Position numbers and translations under genes: made by a program. From Bacillus infantis (GTDB lineage: Bacteria > Bacillota > Bacilli > Bacillales > Cytobacillaceae): DNA of 64,000 bases. The stretch's first letter is position 1, and each line of letters opens with the position of its first letter. Location of the stretch: the NCBI RefSeq assembly GCF_020171945.1, contig NZ_JAIVAP010000001.1, forward strand, positions 714,839 through 778,838, read 5' to 3'. Shown piece after piece: positions 43,892 through 52,634 of the stretch. The notes under the pieces were generated by a model, which worked only from the letters and a program-made list of their open reading frames with translations, searched no databases and was not told the DNA's origin.

Positions 43892-44905
43892 ATGCTCAAA
43901 GATAAACTGGACAGAAATCTGCGGGATCTGCGCATCTCCGTTACCGATAAATGCAATTTGCGCTGCACATACTGCATGCCGGCGGAAATTTTCGGCCCCG
44001 GTTATGCCTTCATGCCGAAGGACCAGCTCCTTTCGTTTGAGGAAATAGAGAAGCTTGCGTCCGTTTTTGCGAAGGCATTTGGAATCCAAAAATTCAGGCT
44101 CACCGGGGGTGAGCCTTTAATGCGAAAAGATCTTCCCCGGCTCGTTGAGAAATTGTCCAGCATTCCCGGGGTTGATGATATAGCCATGACAACTAATGGA
44201 ATACTGCTTCCCCGCTATGCAAAAGAACTGAAATCCGCAGGGCTTCGCAGGGTTTCCATAAGCCTCGATTCTCTGGATGATGACCTGTTCGGAAAAATTA
44301 ACGGCCGCGGCATCAAGGTTAATCAAGTGCTGAAAGGCATTGATGCAGCAGCTGATGCCGGCCTAAAAGTAAAAATCAACATGGTTGTCCAGAAAGGCGT
44401 CAATGATAAGCATGTCATCCCAATGGCCAAATTTTTTAAAGAAAAAGGACATGCCCTTAGATTCATTGAATTTATGGATGTCGGCAACACAAATCAATGG
44501 AATATGGACACAGTTTATACAAAGAAGGACATCCTCAGCGATATAGCCGAAGTCCTTCCCTTCCAGCCTGCCCCGCCAAATTATCCGGGGGAAGTTGCAA
44601 AAAGATTTGTATATGAAGGCTCAGAAGCTGAATTTGGAATCATCTCTTCTGTCACTGACGCTTTTTGCTCATCATGCAACAGAGCCCGTCTTTCTGCTGA
44701 AGGCAAACTGTATACATGCCTGTTTTCTTCTGCAGGGCATAACCTCAAAGAGCCGCTCCGGGCGGGTAAAACCGACGATGAGCTCCAGCGCATCATCACT
44801 GGTATTTGGAATGCCAGGGATGACCGGTATTCTGAAACAAGGGATGAGCTGAAAACCAGCCAAACTCCAAGGAAGAAAGTTGAAATGTCCCATATTGGAG
44901 GCTGA
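43892..44905 (+). CDS. moaA: GTP 3',8-cyclase MoaA
   Basis: This 337-residue radical-SAM enzyme makes 3',8-cyclo-GTP, the first step of molybdenum cofactor synthesis. The first 4Fe-4S site is Cys21, Cys25 and Cys28 (CNLRCTYC); the second is [10 protein letters not shown] plus a later cysteine in LYTCLF. The C-terminus ends in the needed Gly-Gly (SHIGG). ATG 43892 follows AAAGGAGG. Confidence 0.97.
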   Translation: MLKDKLDRNLRDLRISVTDKCNLRCTYCMPAEIFGPGYAFMPKDQLLSFEEIEKLASVFAKAFGIQKFRLTGGEPLMRKDLPRLVEKLSSIPGVDDIAMTTNGILLPRYAKELKSAGLRRVSISLDSLDDDLFGKINGRGIKVNQVLKGIDAAADAGLKVKINMVVQKGVNDKHVIPMAKFFKEKGHALRFIEFMDVGNTNQWNMDTVYTKKDILSDIAEVLPFQPAPPNYPGEVAKRFVYEGSEAEFGIISSVTDAFCSSCNRARLSAEGKLYTCLFSSAGHNLKEPLRAGKTDDELQRIITGIWNARDDRYSETRDELKTSQTPRKKVEMSHIGG

Positions 44906-44938
44906 ATCCGGTCTCTTATACGTACAGGAGGATGCATA

Positions 44939-45388
44939 ATGGCAGAACACCGCTTTGAACTAAAAGCCCACTGGCCCGGATTGCGCAATGATGCCGGGAC
45001 GCTCGAGACAAAAGGGCTGTCGACCAGCATTTCCATCCCCCCGGAAATGGACGGGCCCGGCATAGGGACAAACCCCGATGAAATGCTCCTCGGCGCGGCC
45101 GCAACGTGCTATATTATTACACTGGCTGCGATGATGGAGAGAAGCAGGCTTGAAAAAGAGGACTTAACGATACAATCTACAGGGATTGTCGATGTCACTA
45201 ATGGGGTCATAACTTATAAGGAAATCATTCACCGTCCCCATATTATTTTGAAACCAGACGCGTCAGATCGTGACCTTCAGCTTGCCGAACGGCTTGCCCA
45301 AAAAGCTGAGGGATCCTGTATGATTTCAAGGGCTGTAAAAGGAAATGTGGAAATTTCACTTCATACAGATATAAAAAGAGCTGACTGA
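44939..45388 (+). CDS. OsmC-family protein
   Basis: This 149-residue protein opens AEHRFELKAHWPG and has NPDEMLLGAAATCYIITLA, the OsmC helix with its single cysteine; a second cysteine lies in EGSCMISRA. These cysteines would reduce organic hydroperoxides. It follows moaA by 33 bases and shares its terminator, so the three form a likely transcript, though the functional link is not obvious. Confidence 0.88.
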   Translation: MAEHRFELKAHWPGLRNDAGTLETKGLSTSISIPPEMDGPGIGTNPDEMLLGAAATCYIITLAAMMERSRLEKEDLTIQSTGIVDVTNGVITYKEIIHRPHIILKPDASDRDLQLAERLAQKAEGSCMISRAVKGNVEISLHTDIKRAD

Positions 45389-45392
45389 AGAT

Positions 45393-45458
45393 AAAAAAAT
45401 GCCCGGGAAACTGAACTGCACCACTCTTGTGGCAGCTCAGGTATCCCGGGCATTTTTG
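45393..45458. terminator. Bidirectional terminator
   Basis: AAAAAATGCCCGGGA and TCCCGGGCATTTTT flank an inner hairpin GAACTGCACCA/TGGCAGCTC-like. It ends moaA-OsmC and, from the other side, the HAD gene. Confidence 0.9.
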
Positions 45459-45489
45459 AACATGAATAGTGCCTTATTTTTTACTTCAA

Positions 45490-46254
45490 CTAGCTTAGCT
45501 GCTTTTTGAGGGCGAACTTTCTGATAGCTGCCGCCACTCCATCCTCAGTGTTGGCTGCGGTCACTGCGTCGGCTGCTTCCTTTACTGTCTCCTGGGCATT
45601 GCCCATCGCTACACCCCAGCCGCAATCCCTGATCATTGAAATATCATTCAGGCTGTCCCCGACAGCCATCACCTGATCCATGGTTAAGCCAAGAAGTTCG
45701 CAGACCCTCTTGATGCCATTAGCCTTATTGACTCCAAGTGCATTGACTTCAATATTGGTCAGAGCGCTGTTCGTTATTTCCAGCTCTCCCCGTTCTGACA
45801 ATGTCTGCAGAACCGTTTCCCTTGCCGCATCATCCTCAATGTTAAAACCGAACTTCAGCCATTCGTTTGACAGCATATCCTCCGGCATTTCATCACGGTA
45901 CACCTTCTCGCTGTTAACCGCCCAGAAGCCGGCTTTATGCTCTTTTGACAAATCCCACATCCAGCTGATCAGCTCCGGAGATACCGGATTCCTTTCCACA
46001 AGGCTCCCGTCCGGTCCCCATATTTCCCCTCCGTTGATTGTCACCAGATAGGAGTCAAGCTCCAGGGAATCTGCGTGATCCCTGCAGGTAAGCCTTGTCC
46101 TGCCAGTACTTAACACCACTTTAATGCCTGCTTCAATGGCTTCCTTTACAGCTTTGCGGTTTGCATCCGATACGTCGCCTTTTTCATTCAATAATGTTCC
46201 GTCCATATCCAATGCAATCAGTTTAATCTCTGGACTTTCTTCTCTGTTTTGCAA
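45490..46254 (-). CDS. Cof-type HAD-IIB phosphatase
   Basis: This 254-residue cytosolic phosphatase has HAD motif I in LIALDMDGTLL, motif II in VVLSTGRT, and motif IV in AVGDSLNDISM, with a C2B cap. Such enzymes dephosphorylate sugar phosphates or flavin-like substrates. The likely start is TTG 46254, about ten bases from GAGAGGA, which is not ideal. Confidence 0.9.
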   Translation of the reverse strand: MQNREESPEIKLIALDMDGTLLNEKGDVSDANRKAVKEAIEAGIKVVLSTGRTRLTCRDHADSLELDSYLVTINGGEIWGPDGSLVERNPVSPELISWMWDLSKEHKAGFWAVNSEKVYRDEMPEDMLSNEWLKFGFNIEDDAARETVLQTLSERGELEITNSALTNIEVNALGVNKANGIKRVCELLGLTMDQVMAVGDSLNDISMIRDCGWGVAMGNAQETVKEAADAVTAANTEDGVAAAIRKFALKKQLS

Positions 46255-46401
46255 CGCGGCTCAGTCCTCTCTCGAATTATGTCTATATTATTATAATAAA
46301 AAAATGGCATGTCTATCCAATGATAGACTTCCCTGCTCTTTTTTATCCTATATATATTCTTCACCGGGAAGAAGCTCTGTCAGCCAATCTTAGCATAAAC
46401 T

Positions 46402-47337
46402 TTACAAATGCTCTCCGGGCCAGAATGTTCCGCCAAGCTTCAGGACCTTTAGCTGTTCCTTGGGCAAGGTGAGCCTGTCCCATTCTTTTTCAAGCCTCTC
46501 CAATGCTTCAGGTCCTGTATCATCTGCAAGACGGTACGCACCATAATGCATGGGAATGAACATCTTTCCTTTCAGCTCAAGAAAGGCTTTTACTGCATCC
46601 TCAGGATTGATATGAGAAACAGACATGAACCATTCCGGCTCATATGCGCCGATCGGCATCAGGACAATATCAAGCTTGTGCTTTTCCGCAATGTCCTTGA
46701 ATCCCCTGAAATAGCCGGTATCCCCTGCAAAATATACAGACTGTTCTCCTTCAGGATGTTCTATGATCCAGCCTCCCCAGTGGGAAGTATTGGTGTCATT
46801 CAGGCCACGCCTTGTCCAATGCTGGGCGGGGACAAAGGTAAGCTTGAGAGCACCCGCTTCAAAGCTGTCCCACCAGTCTGCCTCTTGGATATTCTTATAG
46901 CCGCGCTTAGTAAAAGCCTTCTTCAAGCCTGCCGGTACATAGAAAGCCGGATTCCCTGCAAGCTTTCTGATAGTAGGGAAATCAAGGTGATCATAGTGGC
47001 CATGAGATATCAGGACCACATCAATGGGAGGCAGAGAAGCGATAGGAAGGCCAGGCTCAGTCAGCCTCCTTTGCACCCCCATCCTCAAAGCCCATACAGG
47101 GTCAGTGATCATATTCAATCCACCCATCTGTAAAAGAAAGGTTGAATGTCCTATCCAAGTCACTGACATGGACTCCCGGTTTTTCTTAAGCTTTTCCGTT
47201 TCCTTCTTTTCAGCTTGAGCTATCTGCACATTTAAATCTTTCTTATTCCTCCGCCTCTCCCGCGACCAGCGCAGCATATCCCTGAACCCATGTTCATTTT
47301 TTACACCATCATAATTTTCATATCTGGAGCCTTTCAT
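46402..47337 (-). CDS. NAPE-PLD-like metallo-beta-lactamase fold hydrolase
   Basis: This 311-residue protein has the metal motif SHGHYDHLD, AGDTGYF and MHYGAY, with MSVTWIGHSTFLLQ and QHWTRRG typical of the NAPE-PLD/UlaG side of the family. The substrate is unknown, perhaps a phosphodiester or lactone. ATG 47337 follows AAGGAAGG. The N-terminal 55 residues are very basic. Confidence 0.88.
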   Translation of the reverse strand: MKGSRYENYDGVKNEHGFRDMLRWSRERRRNKKDLNVQIAQAEKKETEKLKKNRESMSVTWIGHSTFLLQMGGLNMITDPVWALRMGVQRRLTEPGLPIASLPPIDVVLISHGHYDHLDFPTIRKLAGNPAFYVPAGLKKAFTKRGYKNIQEADWWDSFEAGALKLTFVPAQHWTRRGLNDTNTSHWGGWIIEHPEGEQSVYFAGDTGYFRGFKDIAEKHKLDIVLMPIGAYEPEWFMSVSHINPEDAVKAFLELKGKMFIPMHYGAYRLADDTGPEALERLEKEWDRLTLPKEQLKVLKLGGTFWPGEHL

Positions 47338-47425
47338 CCCATTACCTTCCTTAACCGCCTAATATGGCTTTGATTCTTATATTTTACTAGGGCAGCTGGG
47401 AAGCGGCAAAAGATTGCACTTTTCT

Positions 47426-47459
47426 GTAAAAAAAAGACCGGGCATTTCACCCGGTCCAA
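47426..47459 (-). terminator. Terminator of murR
   Basis: On the minus strand GGACCGGG-TGAAAT-GCCCGGTC and eight T. Confidence 0.85.
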
Positions 47460-48338
47460 CTACTTCAAAGGCTTCGACTTAACATTCTCCCGTAGAAAAT
47501 CGATGGCACTCCTGGTTTCATCCAGGTAGGCAACGCTTTCATCATACTGCCGGGAAGCGGCACACATGAAAAGGATATCGATAACATGGAGCTGTGCGAT
47601 CCTCGAGGAAGTTGCACCGCTCCTGAATGTTGGCTCTTTTGTGGAAGATGTGAACAGCCTGATGCCAGCTTGATCTGAAACGAGGGAGCTTCCGTACTTT
47701 GTAAGGGAAATTGTTACAGCGCCCCGCTTGTTGGCAAGCTCAAGTATTTTGGCGACCTCAAACGTTTTGCCTGAGAAAGAAATCCCAAACACCACATCAT
47801 CCGGCTTAACATTCGCAACCAGTGTGGCAGTCATATGGATATCAGCAAAGGCTGTAGCATGCTTATTGATGCGGAGAAATTTCTGCTGGGCGTCCTGCGC
47901 GATGATGCTGGAGGCACCTACCCCGAAGAAATGTACAGTCTCAGCCTTCTGGATAGCTTCGACAGCCTTAGAAAGCTCCTCTGTGCTCAACAGGTCGGCA
48001 GTTTCCCTGATTGTCTGAATGCTGTTGCTCGACATTTTCTCAATGATTGAATGCTGTGATTCATTCGGCTCAATATCCCGGAAGCCGGGGTGGTCGGTTT
48101 TCTGCAGATCTCCGGCAATCCTTAGCTTCAATTCCTGGTAGCCTTTCAGCCCAAGCGATTTGCAGAGCCTGATTACGGCAGCACTGCTTGTGGAGCTCCG
48201 CTTGCCCAGCTCACTGGCTGTCAATGCGATCGCTTCCTTTGGATATTCAAGGATGAAGGATGCAATTTTTTTCTCTGAAGGAGGCAGCTTTCCCAGCATT
48301 TCGGAAAGCATTACAAGCCCGCCATTGATAAAAGACAT
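47460..48338 (-). CDS. murR: MurR/RpiR family transcriptional regulator
   Basis: This 292-residue regulator has an N-terminal HTH_6 domain (LPPSEKKIASFIL, AAVIRLCKSLGLKGYQELK) and a C-terminal SIS domain (VHFFGVGASSIIAQDAQQK, GISFSGKTFEVAK) that binds a sugar phosphate. From memory it is strikingly like B. subtilis MurR, including LRINKHATAFAD. ATG 48338 follows GTGAGG; GTG 48350 has no site. The mur operon lies about 19 kb away on the same strand, unlike the adjacent arrangement elsewhere. Confidence 0.8.
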   Translation of the reverse strand: MSFINGGLVMLSEMLGKLPPSEKKIASFILEYPKEAIALTASELGKRSSTSSAAVIRLCKSLGLKGYQELKLRIAGDLQKTDHPGFRDIEPNESQHSIIEKMSSNSIQTIRETADLLSTEELSKAVEAIQKAETVHFFGVGASSIIAQDAQQKFLRINKHATAFADIHMTATLVANVKPDDVVFGISFSGKTFEVAKILELANKRGAVTISLTKYGSSLVSDQAGIRLFTSSTKEPTFRSGATSSRIAQLHVIDILFMCAASRQYDESVAYLDETRSAIDFLRENVKSKPLK

Positions 48339-48502
48339 GGAATACCTCACTTGCGTTAAATTTATTATTTATATTATAACGCCTTTTCCCTGTTCTATCA
48401 TTTTTGAGCAATGCAGAAGATGTAAAATGTGCTTTGCTGCTTCATTGCCTGCAAAAACCCGCCATGTTATGATAGACAAAAAGAAATGTTGGAGTGCTTA
48501 AA

Positions 48503-48808
48503 ATGTATATTGTCCATTCTACCTTTACCGTTCCGGCCGAAAAGGCCTCAGAGGTAATAGAAATCTACCATAACCGATCCCGGAAAGTCGATCAGTCCGA
48601 AGGGTTCAAAAAATTTCTTCTGCTCCAGAACAGCAAACGTCCGGGAGATATCACCGTCCATATGGAATGGGATACGAAGGAAAGCTATTTAAATTGGGTC
48701 AAAAGCGCCCAATTTAAGGAAATCCATGACCTTGAAAAGAAATACCCCGACCAGGAGCTTGCCGCAGTCATTCCAAAGGTAACCCAATTCGAGGTTGTTG
48801 GAGACTAG
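48503..48808 (+). CDS. IsdG/HmoA-like (ABM fold) monooxygenase
   Basis: This 101-residue protein has the ferredoxin-like barrel: MYIVHSTFTVPAEKA, then GFKKFLLLQNSKRPGD and VHMEWDTKESYLNWVKS. The asparagine-containing and W-x-s-x-F pattern is like B. subtilis HmoA, a heme-degrading monooxygenase. ATG 48503 follows GGAG. The terminator lies immediately downstream. Confidence 0.75.
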   Translation: MYIVHSTFTVPAEKASEVIEIYHNRSRKVDQSEGFKKFLLLQNSKRPGDITVHMEWDTKESYLNWVKSAQFKEIHDLEKKYPDQELAAVIPKVTQFEVVGD

Positions 48809-48820
48809 CATCTCATACTA

Positions 48821-49334
48821 TCAGACTTTTAAATTGCCGGGACCCCTCTCCAGTTTTTGGAGCGGGGTCCCTTTCTGCACGGCATTAATTTCAAAATCAT
48901 CGGAAGGCACTTCCAGCCAGACAATCCGCAGATCGCGGCCATAGCGGTCAGTCTCTGATACATCTTTTTGCAGCCATACTTTTTTGCCCTTTAGGCTCTG
49001 AAAAGTATACCTGCTGGCTTCTTTTCCGTACGCCTCCACCTTTGTGGTCGACTCAGGAGTGTACCCTGATCCTCCGGCCGTCAGCTAATACCACGGTATC
49101 CCCATCAACCGCTATCTTAACAATTGCTTCTTCGAATCCAAGCTTGGCAGCTGTCTTTTCCCCGTTTGCCCGATTGTTTTCTTCTGCAGTATGCGAACGC
49201 TGCCCGCTGTCCTGTTCAGCCTGCTGCTGTACATCGGACTTTTGGTTACCGGATTCCGGTGCACCCATAGTTTAAGTACAGCCGCTTAGCATCAGCAGCT
49301 GGAACGCTGCATAAATAATATTTAAGAGCTTCAT
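48821..49334 (-). pseudogene. Decayed secreted thermonuclease (SNase) lipoprotein
   Basis: Three lesions are readable. From ATG 49334 the frame is a lipoprotein signal (KLLNIIYAAFQLLMLSGCT), then TAA at 49274-49272. The frame goes on in register through a Gln/Ser linker to the SNase core IVKIAVDGDTVVLADGRRIRV, then a frameshifting deletion of about 14 bases near 49055 removes the residues that should precede D-TPEST. The nuclease continues in the next frame (VEAYGKEASRYTF, DRYGRDLRIVWLE), then stops making sense after EINAV, where a terminator hairpin has replaced the C-terminal third. It cannot encode an active nuclease. Confidence 0.85.
48838..48874 (+). terminator. Terminator after the IsdG-like gene
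   Basis: GGGACCCCTCTCC-AGTTTTT-GGAGCGGGGTCCC then TTTCTG. It occupies the former 3' end of the nuclease gene. Confidence 0.8.
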
Positions 49335-49422
49335 TGAATTTCACTGCCTTTTCATGTTGTAATCCCTTATGCCTGTATAACTTTCAAAGTCAGTCAAATC
49401 TGTAAATTGCAGTGTACAACTG

Positions 49423-49746
49423 TTATTTCCTGCGTATCCCAAAGCGGGCATTAATCTGCCCTTTTAGCATCTGCTCGCGAAGTTTCTCATCTTTGGCAAT
49501 ATTTTTTTTCAGATAATCGCTCCTGATTTCATCTGTTCTGACCCCTTCTTCTCTTTTGTTGGCAATATCAATAAGCTGTTCAACATCTGAAAAGGAATAC
49601 TTCCTGCTCCCCTTTTCAGTTCTTTCGGGAAAAATGAGGCTTTTTTCTTCATAATATCTGATCTGCCTCTCACTCAGTCCTGTCAGCTCACTGACCACGC
49701 CAATTGAAATGACTTTTCTGTTCTTGTACGAAGGTTCGTCTTTCAT
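49423..49746 (-). CDS. tnrA: Nitrogen-limitation regulator TnrA
   Basis: This 107-residue MerR-type regulator has [35 protein letters not shown] and the short C-terminal segment ([13 protein letters not shown]) that senses feedback-inhibited glutamine synthetase. The length and termini match B. subtilis TnrA. It lies away from glnRA. GGGGTGAG precedes ATG 49746. A perfect TnrA box is centred 49 bases upstream of its predicted start site, so it activates itself. Confidence 0.95.
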   Translation of the reverse strand: MKDEPSYKNRKVISIGVVSELTGLSERQIRYYEEKSLIFPERTEKGSRKYSFSDVEQLIDIANKREEGVRTDEIRSDYLKKNIAKDEKLREQMLKGQINARFGIRRK

Positions 49747-49777
49747 ACACTCACCCCGATGCCTTTATCTTTCTTCC

Positions 49778-49828
49778 ATTATATAAGCAGAAACAGATTT
49801 TTACAGAGTTATGTAAGAAAATCTAACA
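49778..49828 (-). promoter_or_regulatory. tnrA promoter with TnrA box
   Basis: On the minus strand the box TGTTAGATTTTCTTACA (49828-49812) fits TGTNANAWWWTMTNACA exactly. TATAAT lies at 49783-49778 with a poor -35, as expected of an activated promoter. Box centre to predicted start is about 49 bases. Confidence 0.8.
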
Positions 49829-49854
49829 TTAATTAACCCTTTTATGAAAAAATC

Positions 49855-49906
49855 AGGAAGATTTTCTTACAAAGCACATGAAAATTCTCCTGCTTTTTTC
49901 TACACT
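49855..49906 (+). promoter_or_regulatory. Promoter of the FbpA-like gene with a second TnrA-like box
   Basis: AGGAAGATTTTCTTACA (49855-49871) shares the half TTTTCTTACA with the box above, in the opposite sense. ATGAAA, 17 bases, TACACT (49901-49906) follows; box centre to predicted start is about 50 bases. Confidence 0.5.
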
Positions 49907-49935
49907 ATAAAAAACTAAAGAAAGGATGAGGACCG

Positions 49936-50097
49936 GTGCCATTTCTTCGCGAGGCAGTTGAGAAAAAGAAGAAGTATTTCATTCAGTTGCTCGTAAAAGG
50001 CGGTTTGCTCGATTCTTATGTAAAATCACTGACACTGACAGAACTTGAGGGAGAGTATAAAAAATTGCAGAGAGAAAGGGATTCCAATAAAAACTGA
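49936..50097 (+). CDS. FbpA-like small basic protein
   Basis: This 53-residue protein starts at GTG 49936 behind GGATGAGG. PFLREAVEKKKKYFIQLL and TLTELEGEYKKL resemble the Fur-regulated basic protein FbpA family of B. subtilis, a small helper of the FsrA iron-sparing RNA. No Fur box was seen; instead a TnrA-like box lies upstream. So the fold is inferred from sequence, and the role may be nitrogen- rather than iron-linked. Confidence 0.65.
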   Translation: MPFLREAVEKKKKYFIQLLVKGGLLDSYVKSLTLTELEGEYKKLQRERDSNKN

Positions 50098-50113
50098 CTC
50101 GGAGGGGAAATTG

Positions 50114-50248
50114 GTGGAAAGAGAAGCAGCAGAACTTGTGAAGAAGATCATTGAGCTTGACTTGCTCCGTGATGAAATTTGGGAAGTGCTCGCAGAACTT
50201 GCGGGAGACCGAGCCCACGAATTGCTCAGAATGGCCCAGAATAGCTGA
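50114..50248 (+). CDS. 44-residue acidic helical protein
   Basis: The frame starts at GTG 50114 behind GGAGGGG and ends at TGA 50246. It is rich in Glu and Leu (AAELVKKIIELDLLRDEIWE) and predicted to be one or two helices. It begins 16 bases after the FbpA-like gene, so they share a transcript. No family is recognised; a partner of the preceding protein is possible. An in-frame extension back to 50045 overlaps the preceding gene and is rejected. Confidence 0.55.
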   Translation: MEREAAELVKKIIELDLLRDEIWEVLAELAGDRAHELLRMAQNS

Positions 50249-50353
50249 GAAGGCATGGAACATGAATAAGCGCTGCTCTTAAGAAAGGGTTATACACCTA
50301 AGCAGAAACATGTACCGAAGTGGTATAGGAGTGGTATAGGTGCCTGTCACCCT

Positions 50354-50385
50354 ATAAAAAAAGCCCGCGGCAGCGGGCTTTTTTT
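50354..50385. terminator. Bidirectional terminator
   Basis: AAAAAAAGCCCGC-GGCA-GCGGGCTTTTTTT. It ends the small-gene pair and the leftward GNAT operon. Confidence 0.9.
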
Positions 50386-51055
50386 ACAATGGAAGCAGTT
50401 CGATGGTTTCTTTTTTCTTCAGCCCGTCAACCATTGCGAGCCATTCGGCAGGCTTGTTGGAAAGGACGCTGTAGTAGGTTTCAAGGAAATCTGCCGCAAG
50501 GGAAGCAGGTATTTCCTGCGCTTCTTCATTTGCGGGTATGAAGCACAGATCAAGACCTTTGACTGCTTCACCGTCATTCTTCCAGGATGGGTGGACATAT
50601 TCAAAATTCAGGCGTCTGTAGCCTAGATGTGAAAGCACTTCCCGGCGGACAAACGGATTCATCGCCTTCACCCCGCCAAACTCATGGCTGCCGGCCTGAT
50701 AAGGGTCATAAATCTCTGCAAACATTCCATAAAGCTCTTTGCCGTTTTCCCTGGCAAGCCTTTCAAGGTCTTTCTGCCTGTTAACTGCAAGGAAGCGCCC
50801 GATGCTCAAGCCCGGCTTGCCGATGATGGTAAAATCGGTCATGGCGATATTCCAGTCAGGATAATAGCGGTATTCTGTTGCGCCTGCCGCTTCGCCGTCC
50901 TCTAGGGCAATAAACACCCTGATGCCGGGATCCTCAAGCGGTTCTTTCCACAATTCATATTCCAGCACCTCTTCCGGAGGGAAAACGTCCTTCATTAAAT
51001 CATGCATCTTTACAAATAATGGATCCTCAATGCTTGTAATGCGGATATACTCCAT
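50384..51055 (-). CDS. GNAT-like N-acetyltransferase, third gene of nitrilase cassette
   Basis: This 223-residue protein has GNAT-like strands (IRVFIALEDGEAAGATEYRY) and a C-terminal helix-rich part, but the acetyl-CoA loop (Q/R-x-x-G-x-G/A) is not distinct. ATG 51055 follows TTGGAG; a start nine bases upstream overlaps that site. It lies 25 bases after another GNAT gene and completes a nitrilase-GNAT-GNAT operon. Confidence 0.75.
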   Translation of the reverse strand: MEYIRITSIEDPLFVKMHDLMKDVFPPEEVLEYELWKEPLEDPGIRVFIALEDGEAAGATEYRYYPDWNIAMTDFTIIGKPGLSIGRFLAVNRQKDLERLARENGKELYGMFAEIYDPYQAGSHEFGGVKAMNPFVRREVLSHLGYRRLNFEYVHPSWKNDGEAVKGLDLCFIPANEEAQEIPASLAADFLETYYSVLSNKPAEWLAMVDGLKKKETIELLPL

Positions 51056-51079
51056 CTGGCACACTCCAAAAATAGTTTA

Positions 51080-51754
51080 TTAATTTTCCTGTTTAAAAGG
51101 ATTTCTCCATTCCATCAGGCAGGCATAATCCAGGGATTCCTCATCCTCCAGGTATCCGGCCGCTACAGCAAGCGGGACCCTGCCGCATCCCAGCAGAAAT
51201 GAAAGGACCGGGTCCTTCAGTTCTCCAGCTGTAACCTTCCGGACATATTCTTCAGGGCTCATGATCGCTGCATGCTTATGATAGCCCGGCATGCGCCCTC
51301 CCCCAAGCAGCCGCTCCAGCCCAAGGCCGATGACCGTATGATACATAGACTGCATCAGAATCTTTCCCAGGCCCAGTTTGCGGTATTTTGGCCGGATGCT
51401 GATATCCACAATATATAAAGTATTTCCATTCGGGTCATGATTGCGGATATACCCTCCGTCTGTCACTTCTTCCCAAGTGTGGGAAGGTGAAGAAGGGTCG
51501 AACTGGACGAGCAGCCCTGTCATTGAGCCGGCAAGCTCCCCATCAACCTCTATGCATAGCGCACCTTCCGGAAAAAGCGAAATATGGTTTTCCAGCTGCT
51601 CCCTGTTCCACCAGAGTTCTTCTGGAAAAGGCGGCGGAAAGCATTCCGCCTGGATGCTGATCAGCTCTGGAAAATCTTTTCTTAGATAATTCCTGACTGC
51701 CGCCTGCAGCACCATTTCACCATCCCGAACATAGAAACGGCTGTCGTATCCCAT
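51080..51754 (-). CDS. GNAT-family N-acetyltransferase, second gene of nitrilase cassette
   Basis: This 224-residue protein has a clear acetyl-CoA site: IVDISIRPKYRKLGLGKILM. YLRKDFPELISIQAECFPP opens the fold. ATG 51754 lies five bases before the nitrilase stop codon is passed, with GAAGG inside the upstream gene, so translation is coupled. In some bacteria a GNAT domain and a nitrilase domain are fused, so this pair probably acts together. The substrate is unknown. Confidence 0.85.
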   Translation of the reverse strand: MGYDSRFYVRDGEMVLQAAVRNYLRKDFPELISIQAECFPPPFPEELWWNREQLENHISLFPEGALCIEVDGELAGSMTGLLVQFDPSSPSHTWEEVTDGGYIRNHDPNGNTLYIVDISIRPKYRKLGLGKILMQSMYHTVIGLGLERLLGGGRMPGYHKHAAIMSPEEYVRKVTAGELKDPVLSFLLGCGRVPLAVAAGYLEDEESLDYACLMEWRNPFKQEN

Positions 51755-51758
51755 CTTC

Positions 51759-52634
51759 TCAGCCTTCTATCCCGGTATTTTCCCAGTCTGTATACAGGTC
51801 ATTGCGCCTGTCGCGCCAGGTCGTCACTGAACCTCTTTCCCTCACTTCATACAGCAGGCTAAGATCAAGGTCAGCAGTTACGAGCATATCATTATTAAGC
51901 TCTCCTTCGGCCATGATGCCCTTTGGCGGAAACGGAATATCATTTGGCGTCAGGACTGCGGCCTGCCCGAAGTTGGCACGCATGAAGTCAACTGTTGGAA
52001 GAGATCCGACAGTGCCGGTCACAACCACATATACCTGGTTTTCAATCGCCCTTGCATGGCTGGTATAGCGAACGCGGTGGAAGCCGTGGCGGTCATCTGT
52101 GCAGGAAGGACAGAAAATCACATCCGCACCTTTCGCTTTTGCCATCCTGACGATCTCGGGAAACTCAATATCGTAGCAGGTAAGGACTGCAATGCGTCCC
52201 TTATCTGTGTCAAATACACTTAGGCCGTCTCCCTGGGACATATTCCATTCATGCACCTCTGTCGGCGTGATATGGAGCTTTGCCTGCTCCCCTATCCTGC
52301 CGTCCGGATAGAACAGGTGGGCCACATTGTACAATTTTCCATTTCGGCTGACAACATGGGTGCCTCCGATGATATGCATCCCTGTTTCAATTGCAAAACG
52401 GGAAAACAGCTCCCTGTACTGGTCTGTAAACCCTGGGAGTTCATTTATGGTCAGTCTTGTTCCCTGCTCACTCCCGATTGACAGAAGCTGCGTTGTGAAA
52501 AACTCTGGAAACAGGACGAACTCTGATCCATATTCCTGTGCTGTTTTTATATAATGTTCACACTGGTCAGCAAAGTCCTGGAATGAACGAATAGTATGCA
52601 GGTGGTATTGCACTGCAGAAACTCTTAATTTCAT
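51759..52634 (-). CDS. Carbon-nitrogen hydrolase (nitrilase superfamily)
   Basis: This 291-residue enzyme has the Glu-Lys-Cys triad: Glu in LFPEFFTT, Lys in AKLHITPTE, Cys in LTCYDIEFPE. It cleaves an amide or carbamoyl C-N bond, perhaps of an N-acyl or omega-amido substrate. ATG 52634 follows AGGGGG. It heads the operon with two GNAT proteins. Confidence 0.92.
   Translation of the reverse strand: MKLRVSAVQYHLHTIRSFQDFADQCEHYIKTAQEYGSEFVLFPEFFTTQLLSIGSEQGTRLTINELPGFTDQYRELFSRFAIETGMHIIGGTHVVSRNGKLYNVAHLFYPDGRIGEQAKLHITPTEVHEWNMSQGDGLSVFDTDKGRIAVLTCYDIEFPEIVRMAKAKGADVIFCPSCTDDRHGFHRVRYTSHARAIENQVYVVVTGTVGSLPTVDFMRANFGQAAVLTPNDIPFPPKGIMAEGELNNDMLVTADLDLSLLYEVRERGSVTTWRDRRNDLYTDWENTGIEG

Noticed and set aside
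49839..49935. Fur box before the FbpA-like gene
   Set aside because: No stretch close to GATAATGATTATCATTATC is present.
50045..50113. N-terminal extension of the 44-residue small gene
   Set aside because: It overlaps the FbpA-like gene in another frame and would place the fine GGAGGGG site inside the coding region.
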